Origin: JBFGFG01 sp041627475 | GTDB lineage: Bacteria; Actinomycetota; Nitriliruptoria; Nitriliruptorales; Nitriliruptoraceae | Reading direction: 5' to 3' | Length of the DNA: 9,881 nt | Assembly: GCA_041627475.1 (NCBI GenBank) | Contig: JBFKQZ010000111.1 | Coordinates: 1-9,881, forward strand | Shown: positions 5,982 to 9,881 of the stretch, in pieces | Layout: every line of letters starts with the position of its first letter | Numbering within the stretch: position 1 is the stretch's first letter | Notes under the pieces: model-generated | The model's database searches: none | What the model saw: the letters and a program-made list of their open reading frames with translations, nothing else | What the model was told of the DNA's origin: nothing | Translations under genes and position numbers: made by a program

Positions 5982-6914
5982 GTGTCCCTCGCCGTGCCCG
6001 CGCTCGTCGGCCCCCACGACCGTGTCGTGGTGGCCGTGACCGGTGACGACCGGACGGACTACCTCGACGACGTGCTGTCCCAACGGCTGCGGCACCTGAC
6101 GCCACCGGTCGCCACGTCCGCGCTCGAGCTCGGTCCCCACGGCGAGCCGAAGGGCGTGCTGGACCTCGCGGTCCTCGACGACCACGTCCTGCTGCTGGTC
6201 CCCACCGACCAGGACGACGTGGTCGAGCGCCTCGCCGGCCGGACCTTCCTCGCCGACGCCACGTTCACCCAGCGCGACGACCTCGCCGTCGTCCGCGTCC
6301 GCGGTGACGCCGACGAGGTCCTCGCCGGACTCGGGATCGGCGACGAGCCGGGCGCGTGCACCGTCACCACCATCGACGGCGCCGAGGTCGTGTGGCTGCG
6401 CTGGCACCACGGCGCCGACGCGGTCGTCGCGCTCGACGACCACGACGCCGTGGTCGCGGCCGTCGCGGCAGCTGGTGCCGAGGTGGCGGAGGACGAGCGC
6501 CTGGACGCCGCCGAGGTCGTCGCCGGCGTCCCGCGCGCCCCCGAGGAGATCGCGCAGGGGCGCCTGCCCGAGGAGCTCGGCCTGCTCCCGACGCACGTCC
6601 ACCTCGCCAAGGGCTGCTACCCGGGACAGGAGGCGGTCGCGCGGATGTGGATGCTCGGCCGGCCGCGACGCCACCTCGCCGTGGTCGCCCTGCCCGACGG
6701 GACGGGACCCGGCCACGTCAACGACGAACCCGGCTCGGTCGAGGTGACCCGCACGACGCGCGTCGGTGACCGCACCGTCGGGCTCGCCTTCGTCGGGCGG
6801 GACACGGCCGCAGGTGACGAGCCCGAGGAGGGGGTGGAGGTCCTGCGCCTCGTCGGCGAGGGCCTGCCCGTCCCCGGCCACGACCCGGCCGTGCGGCGGC
6901 GGCGCGACCGCTGA
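5982..6914 (+). CDS. ygfZ: YgfZ/GcvT-domain folate-binding protein
   Basis: 310 residues, about the usual YgfZ length and cytosolic. The family signature KGCYPGQE is at residues 210-217 and carries the conserved reactive cysteine C212. Before it are the GcvT-like N-domain with LELGPHGEPKGVLDLAVL (48-65) and the segment AGVPRAPEEI (181-190). A C-terminal barrel part follows (about 228-295). YgfZ (IbaG-independent, folate-dependent) is known from E. coli to help Fe-S enzymes such as MiaB stay active. The GTG start has AGGAG 6 nt upstream. Its place after the DUF4395 and thioredoxin genes supports a shared role in Fe-S or thiol upkeep. The downstream small gene overlaps its stop codon, so the two are probably translated together. 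Confidence 0.92.
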   Translation: MSLAVPALVGPHDRVVVAVTGDDRTDYLDDVLSQRLRHLTPPVATSALELGPHGEPKGVLDLAVLDDHVLLLVPTDQDDVVERLAGRTFLADATFTQRDDLAVVRVRGDADEVLAGLGIGDEPGACTVTTIDGAEVVWLRWHHGADAVVALDDHDAVVAAVAAAGAEVAEDERLDAAEVVAGVPRAPEEIAQGRLPEELGLLPTHVHLAKGCYPGQEAVARMWMLGRPRRHLAVVALPDGTGPGHVNDEPGSVEVTRTTRVGDRTVGLAFVGRDTAAGDEPEEGVEVLRLVGEGLPVPGHDPAVRRRRDR

Positions 6915-7240
6915 TGCCAGCGCACCTGCCCGACGACGCGCTCACGCCGCAGGACGTCCCCGGTCCCGACGCCCCGTGGTCCGAGGTCGCCGCCTTCGGC
7001 CACCGCTATCACGCCTACAAGCTGGCCGGGTCGCTCCAGCGCGTGGCAACGCTGACGCTCGAGGCGCACGACGACTGGGAGCGCGACGGGACCCTCCCGG
7101 GGGCGTTGCCCCGGCTGCGCCTCGCGCTCTTCCACACCGTTCGCGCGACCCACGGCGACACCCCGGACCCGGCGACCGAGGCGTGGGCGCGCGCCCTCGT
7201 CACGGCCATCGCCGAGCAGGTGGACGAGACGGCGCCCTGA
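6914..7240 (+). CDS. Small conserved-looking hypothetical protein, coupled to ygfZ
   Basis: 108 residues, soluble, no cysteine and no signal peptide. The ATG overlaps the ygfZ TGA as TGATG, a sign of translational coupling. After a Pro/Asp-rich lead (1-22) it is mostly helical: GHRYHAYKLAGSLQR (29-43), HDDWERDGTLP (52-62), LRLALFHTVRATHG (68-81) and WARALVTAIAEQV (91-103). The aromatic and His/Arg-rich first helix could bind a partner or RNA, but I do not recognise the family with certainty. The tight linkage suggests a task connected with YgfZ. The codon use matches its neighbours and I see no damage. Confidence 0.8.
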   Translation: MPAHLPDDALTPQDVPGPDAPWSEVAAFGHRYHAYKLAGSLQRVATLTLEAHDDWERDGTLPGALPRLRLALFHTVRATHGDTPDPATEAWARALVTAIAEQVDETAP

Positions 7241-7267
7241 CGGCCGTCCGCGACAGCACGGCGGCGT

Positions 7268-7273
7268 TACGCT
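7268..7273 (+). promoter_or_regulatory. Candidate -10 element TACGCT before the 7332 gene
   Basis: It is identical to the hexamer before the regulator gene. It would start transcription near 7280, about 52 nt ahead of the GTG at 7332 and inside the dyad at 7274-7289. No clear -35 is present. Confidence 0.35.
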
Positions 7274-7289
7274 CGACGCCGGGGCGTCG
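7274..7289. promoter_or_regulatory. 16-bp perfect dyad CGACGCC-GG-GGCGTCG at the promoter
   Basis: Seven-base arms pair perfectly, and two more pairs (7271-7272 with 7291-7292) follow after one mismatch. It starts right after the TACGCT hexamer, so a bound protein would cover the transcript start. It could instead be the GC-rich hairpin of a terminator for the ygfZ operon, 33 bp after its last stop, but no T-run follows. Confidence 0.45.
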
Positions 7290-7331
7290 CGCCACGCTGT
7301 TGCCCCTCCCCCTCCACAGCAGGACAGCACC

Positions 7332-7805
7332 GTGGCTCGCCCTCGCTACAAGCCGGTCGACCCGGCCAAGGTCATCCGTGACCTCCGCAAGGAGTTCAAG
7401 CGGCTCCAGACCAAGGAGGAGCCCGGCCCGGAGCGCGCCGAGCTGCTGGCGGCCTTCACCCGTGCAGCGCACGAGGAGCGCCAGCTCAACATGGCGATGC
7501 ACACGGCGACGCAGTGCCTCGAGGAGGACCCCGACGCCCCGGCCATGCTGATCGCGGCGTACCTGCCGTCGGACCTGCACGACCCCGAGGAGCGCCTGCG
7601 CACCTTCGTCGACCTGAAGGACCTCGGCCGCTACGTCGACCACGCAGGGCTGCAGACGTTCGTGCAGGAGCACATCGACAGCGAGTCGCGGGCCTGGGCA
7701 CGCGAGGCGTCCGAGCAGGAGCGCAAGCACCGCCTGCGCACCCTCACCTCGATGTTCGGACGCGACTTCGCCGACCAGATCCGCGACGAGATCGAGTTCC
7801 TCTAG
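7332..7805 (+). CDS. Hypothetical helical cytosolic protein
   Basis: 157 residues, highly charged and almost wholly predicted alpha-helical by composition, without membrane segment or signal peptide. The start is a GTG with AGGA (7321-7324) 7 nt upstream. Landmarks: a basic N-terminus (PRYKPVDPAKVIRDLRKEFK), a central tract LLAAFTRAAHEERQLNMAMHTATQCLEEDPDAP (38-70) that looks like a TPR-style helix pair, a single Cys at 62, and a C-terminal coiled region AREASEQERKHRLRTL (123-138) ending in IRDEIEFL. I do not recognise a family. The codon pattern and the Shine-Dalgarno make it a real gene. Its stop codon is shared base-for-base with that of the convergent bldC gene. Confidence 0.8.
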   Translation: MARPRYKPVDPAKVIRDLRKEFKRLQTKEEPGPERAELLAAFTRAAHEERQLNMAMHTATQCLEEDPDAPAMLIAAYLPSDLHDPEERLRTFVDLKDLGRYVDHAGLQTFVQEHIDSESRAWAREASEQERKHRLRTLTSMFGRDFADQIRDEIEFL

Positions 7806-8077
7806 GCCGAGTCGGCCTCGGTGGCGTCCTCGAGCAGCGCGTACACCTCGTCGGCGCGGTACCGACGGTGCCCGCCGAGCGTCCGCATGGCGTCCAGCTT
7901 GCCGCTGTCGGCCCAGCGCGACACCGTCTTCGGGTCGACCCCGAAGAGCCGGGCGACCTCGCCCGGTGTGAGCAACGCGTCGACGTCCGCACCCGGCCCG
8001 TCGGCCGTGCGCGTCATCGGCTGTGAGAGCTGCGACGCACCGCCGCCACTCCTGATGTCTGGGTCACTGCGCTCCAC
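7802..8077 (-). CDS. bldC: BldC-type MerR-like DNA-binding protein
   Basis: 91 residues. LLTPGEVARLFGVDPKTVSRWADSGKL (35-61) followed by the wing RTLGGHRRYR (65-74) matches Streptomyces BldC very closely, and the end ADEVYALLED completes the domain. BldC is a stand-alone MerR-like domain that binds direct repeats head-to-tail and controls development in Streptomyces; in non-sporulating relatives its targets are largely unknown. The N-terminal lead of about 34 residues is longer than in Streptomyces. The GTG start has a G-run (8085-8090) 7 nt upstream; an internal ATG (residue 21) has no Shine-Dalgarno. It lies 126 bp after the hypothetical gene ending at 8204 on the same strand. Three GGTTCG direct repeats in that gap might be sites for BldC itself. 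Confidence 0.93.
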   Translation of the reverse strand: MERSDPDIRSGGGASQLSQPMTRTADGPGADVDALLTPGEVARLFGVDPKTVSRWADSGKLDAMRTLGGHRRYRADEVYALLEDATEADSA

Positions 8078-8103
8078 GAGAAGACCCCCCTTCCGAAGCG
8101 TCG

Positions 8104-8139
8104 GGTTCGTCGGGCAGTGTGGGTGGTTCGCCCGGTTCG
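8104..8139. promoter_or_regulatory. Three GGTTCG direct repeats upstream of bldC
   Basis: GGTTCG occurs at 8104-8109, 8125-8130 and 8134-8139; the last two are 9 bp apart and the first is 21 bp from the second. BldC is known to bind direct repeats as head-to-tail multimers, so autoregulation is possible. The known Streptomyces sites are AT-richer, and a six-base unit in GC-rich DNA can recur by chance. Confidence 0.3.
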
Positions 8140-8165
8140 CGCCGGACGATCGTGCTGAGCAGAAG

Positions 8166-8179
8166 TGACCATGCGGTCA
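8166..8179. repeat. Inverted repeat TGACC-ATGC-GGTCA upstream of bldC
   Basis: Five-base arms flank a four-base centre, 25 bp beyond the stop of the upstream minus-strand gene and 89 bp before the bldC start. It could be an operator or a weak hairpin. No T-run follows it. Confidence 0.3.
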
Positions 8180-8203
8180 TCAGCCGAATGGCCGTCGGGA
8201 CGC

Positions 8204-8995
8204 TCAGGATGCCGTGGGCTGCGCCCTGAGGCGACTCCACCGACCCCGCAGGGCCCCGTAGTAGGCGACCGCGGCGAGCATGTCGCCGGTCTCCAGGCCC
8301 TCGATGGCCGCCCACGCGTCCCGGACCGAGTGGTCGCTGCCCAGTCGCTCGGGCCCGAGCACCCGCACGAGCCCGGCGTAGTCGAGCTCGAGCAGCGACC
8401 GCTCGTCGAACGTCTCGAGCCACTCCGACAGCTCGGCCAGCTCGTCGAACAGCGACTCGGCGTCCTCGACGACGTCCAGGGCGTCCAGCACCCGGTCGAC
8501 GCGGGTCAGCGCCGTGGCGACCGTGGTGAGGTAGAGCAGGCGCGGCCCGGCCCCCTCCGGCGGGTCGAGGTGGCGCCGCTCCTCGTCGTCGAACAGCACG
8601 AACCACGCCAGCGGGATCGCCCAGGGGGCGTCCACGATCGTGGGCGGCCCGCCGGCCGCGGCCGCACTGTCGAGGCGGGCGCCGACGTCGGCGCCGCCGA
8701 GCAGCAGGTCGACCACGGGCGAGGGGACCGTGTCGCGCAGCATCCGCAGGCCGGCGGCGGCCCGCACGTCGTACTGGAGCGGGCACACGAACTGGGTCGT
8801 GCCTGCCCGCCGGACGAGCACCGCGTCGGGTGCGGTCCCCCGGCCGGTCACGAGGCGCAGCCGCGCGACGGTGTCCTCGACCTGCCGGGCCTCGCGGTGC
8901 CCGAGCGCGCGGTCCGGGGCCCACCGCTCCCGGTCCCTGGGACCGAGGCTGTCGGTGGGCACGAACACGCGGAGCTGTGCACACGGGACGACCAC
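8204..8995 (-). CDS. Conserved actinobacterial-type hypothetical protein upstream of bldC
   Basis: 263 residues, cytosolic by composition. Blocks that look conserved: VCPLQYDVRAA (70-80), PWAIPLAWFVLFDDEERR (124-141), an Arg/Val-rich helix pair (153-176), EWLETFDERSLLELDYAGLV (191-210), and LRGRWSRLRA at the end. These remind me of a large actinobacterial domain of unknown function (I think DUF8083), but this is from memory of the pattern. I assign no function. The GTG start lies 7 nt after a TACCGT hexamer with no Shine-Dalgarno, so the mRNA is probably leaderless. It runs toward bldC with a 126-bp gap and is divergent from the amino acid dehydrogenase gene. Confidence 0.8.
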   Translation of the reverse strand: MVVPCAQLRVFVPTDSLGPRDRERWAPDRALGHREARQVEDTVARLRLVTGRGTAPDAVLVRRAGTTQFVCPLQYDVRAAAGLRMLRDTVPSPVVDLLLGGADVGARLDSAAAAGGPPTIVDAPWAIPLAWFVLFDDEERRHLDPPEGAGPRLLYLTTVATALTRVDRVLDALDVVEDAESLFDELAELSEWLETFDERSLLELDYAGLVRVLGPERLGSDHSVRDAWAAIEGLETGDMLAAVAYYGALRGRWSRLRAQPTAS

Positions 8996-9002
8996 GAGGC
9001 CG

Positions 9003-9008
9003 ACGGTA
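9003..9008 (-). promoter_or_regulatory. Candidate -10 element TACCGT for a leaderless transcript
   Basis: On the minus strand TACCGT is followed by CGGCCTC and then the GTG start at 8995. A 7-nt gap from the -10 to the start codon is what a leaderless mRNA beginning at GTG needs, and no Shine-Dalgarno is present. No recognisable -35. Confidence 0.5.
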
Positions 9009-9075
9009 GCGAGCGACCCCTGCGCACCCGGGCAGCCTTCCCGGCCCCACGGCTGCCCACACCGGACGGCACGCC

Positions 9076-9081
9076 TACCGT
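9076..9081 (+). promoter_or_regulatory. Candidate -10 element TACCGT before the dehydrogenase gene
   Basis: TACCGTCGG lies 58 bp before the GTG at 9139. It would give a leader of about 50 nt. It is divergent from the 9003-9008 element, 67 bp away. CTGCCC at 9053-9058, 17 bp upstream, is a poor -35. Confidence 0.4.
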
Positions 9082-9126
9082 CGGGGACACGTCCGGCGAT
9101 CCCGGACCCCCACCGACATCCACCAC

Positions 9127-9132
9127 AGGAGG
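9127..9132 (+). promoter_or_regulatory. Ribosome binding site AGGAGG deciding the dehydrogenase start
   Basis: A full AGGAGG stands 6 nt before the GTG at 9139, the best Shine-Dalgarno in the window, and fixes the start over later in-frame codons. Confidence 0.75.
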
Positions 9133-9138
9133 ACCCCT

Positions 9139-9881
9139 GTGCCCGTCTTCAGCCGCCTCGGTGGCCATGAGCAGGTCGTGTTCGGCCACGACGCCGCCTC
9201 CGGCCTGCGCTGCATCATCGCCATCCACTCGACCGCGCTCGGCCCCGCCCTCGGCGGCACGCGCATGTATCCGTACGCGACCGAGGAGGAGGCGCTCGAG
9301 GACGTCCTGCGGCTCTCCCAGGGGATGACCTACAAGGCCGCCTGCGCCGGGCTGGACCTCGGGGGCGGCAAGGCCGTCATCATTGGTGACCCCCGGACCG
9401 ACAAGTCCGAGGTGCTGCTGCGCGCCTACGGCCGCTTCGTCGAGAGCCTCGGCGGCCGCTACGTGACGGCCTGCGACGTCGGCACGACGCCGGCGGACCT
9501 GTCGGTCGTCGGCCGCGAGACCCGCTGGGCCACTGGCGGGCTCGAGCAGGAGGGCGGCTCGGGCGACTCCGGGATCATGACGGCGCACGGCGTCCACCTC
9601 GGCGTCCGCGCGACCGTGAAGCGCCTCTTCGGCAGCCCGGACCTCACCGACCGGCACGTCGCCGTGCTGGGCCTCGGCAAGGTCGGTGGACGTCTCGTCG
9701 AGTCGCTGCTCGAGGACGGGGCGCGCGTCACCGTGGCCGACATCCGCGCCGAGGCGGCCGCACGGTTCGCGGACCACGAGCGCGTGACGGTCGTCGACGT
9801 CGACGAGCTCCCGCTGGTCGAGGCCGACGTGCTGTCCCCCAACGCCCTCGGCGGGCTGCTGACCGAGGACCTGGTCCCCGA
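9139..9881 (+). CDS. Leucine/valine-type amino acid dehydrogenase (partial, 3' end outside window)
   Basis: The first 247 residues of a Glu/Leu/Phe/Val dehydrogenase, which would be about 350-370 residues when complete. The enzyme oxidatively deaminates a branched-chain amino acid to the 2-oxo acid and ammonia with NAD+, in the cytosol. Visible: GPALGGTRMYPY (35-46), the substrate-site lysine K66 in MTYKAA, the catalytic lysine K78 in GGGKAVI, the aspartate D113 in CDVGTT, and the nucleotide fold with GLGKVG (178-183) followed by acidic D201, which favours NAD+ over NADP+. The sequence tracks Bacillus leucine dehydrogenase and Streptomyces valine dehydrogenase alike, so I do not choose the substrate. 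AGGAGG precedes the GTG. Its nearness to bldC recalls the Streptomyces bldC/vdh locus. Confidence 0.95.
   Translation, partial: MPVFSRLGGHEQVVFGHDAASGLRCIIAIHSTALGPALGGTRMYPYATEEEALEDVLRLSQGMTYKAACAGLDLGGGKAVIIGDPRTDKSEVLLRAYGRFVESLGGRYVTACDVGTTPADLSVVGRETRWATGGLEQEGGSGDSGIMTAHGVHLGVRATVKRLFGSPDLTDRHVAVLGLGKVGGRLVESLLEDGARVTVADIRAEAAARFADHERVTVVDVDELPLVEADVLSPNALGGLLTEDLVP

Noticed and set aside
5361..6881. 506-codon minus-strand frame opposite thioredoxin and ygfZ
   Set aside because: It covers two clear plus-strand genes with CAPC and KGCYPGQE motifs; the product is antisense-type low complexity.
7802..8077. Phage excisionase reading of the small MerR-like protein
   Set aside because: The match through the wing (RTLGGHRRYR) is the BldC pattern, and there is no integrase or att-like repeat nearby.
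8064..9062. 332-codon minus-strand frame overlapping 8204-8995
   Set aside because: Arg/Gly/Ala-rich out-of-frame shadow that would also overlap the bldC start.
8165..9328. 387-codon plus-strand frame opposite the 8204-8995 gene
   Set aside because: It runs into the dehydrogenase gene in another frame, has no recognisable domain, and the minus-strand gene has better composition and a promoter-like element at its start.

Overview
The window is very GC-rich with dense, mostly tightly packed genes, many GTG starts and a bldC gene, so it reads as chromosomal DNA of a high-GC Actinomycetota. I cannot fix the genus. A less-studied lineage (for example Nitriliruptoria) is a guess. I see no tRNA, rRNA, CRISPR array, IS element or phage gene.

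Layout. (A) 1-3373, minus strand: the N-terminal 1124 residues of a very large secreted protein. It has a signal peptide, a SpaA/Cna-B-like isopeptide domain and a ladder of Ig-like repeats, and it runs off the left edge. (B) 3374-3883: a 510-bp divergent control region holding three 11-bp tandem repeats, several dyads and a 9-bp tandem repeat. (C) 3884-7240, plus strand: a thiol/sulfur-flavoured cluster. It contains a winged-helix regulator fused to a cysteine-less TusA-like domain, a DUF4395 membrane protein with a CxGC motif, a membrane-anchored thioredoxin (CAPC), a YgfZ-family protein (KGCYxGQE) and a small hypothetical protein overlapping the ygfZ stop. (D) 7332-7805: a helical hypothetical protein that converges on bldC, the two sharing the four bases CTAG as their stop codons. 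(E) 7802-8995, minus strand: bldC and a conserved hypothetical that looks leaderless. (F) 9139-9881, plus strand: the start of a leucine/valine-type amino acid dehydrogenase, cut by the right edge.

How the parts may work together. The regulator, DUF4395 protein, thioredoxin and YgfZ probably form a thiol-redox, sulfur-relay or Fe-S maintenance module. The regulator's sensor parts resemble the cysteine-bearing domains of COG2345/SufR-type regulators and TusA, but carry no cysteine. A 9-bp tandem repeat made of the same two sequence units, in swapped order, lies about 70-90 bp before both the regulator and the thioredoxin gene, which suggests one protein controls both. The proximity of bldC to a branched-chain amino acid dehydrogenase recalls the Streptomyces bldC/vdh locus.

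The most novel-looking items are the Cys-free HTH-TusA fusion with its candidate operators, the giant Ig-repeat surface protein with its possibly regulated long leader, and a recurring TACCGT/TACGCT promoter-like hexamer.
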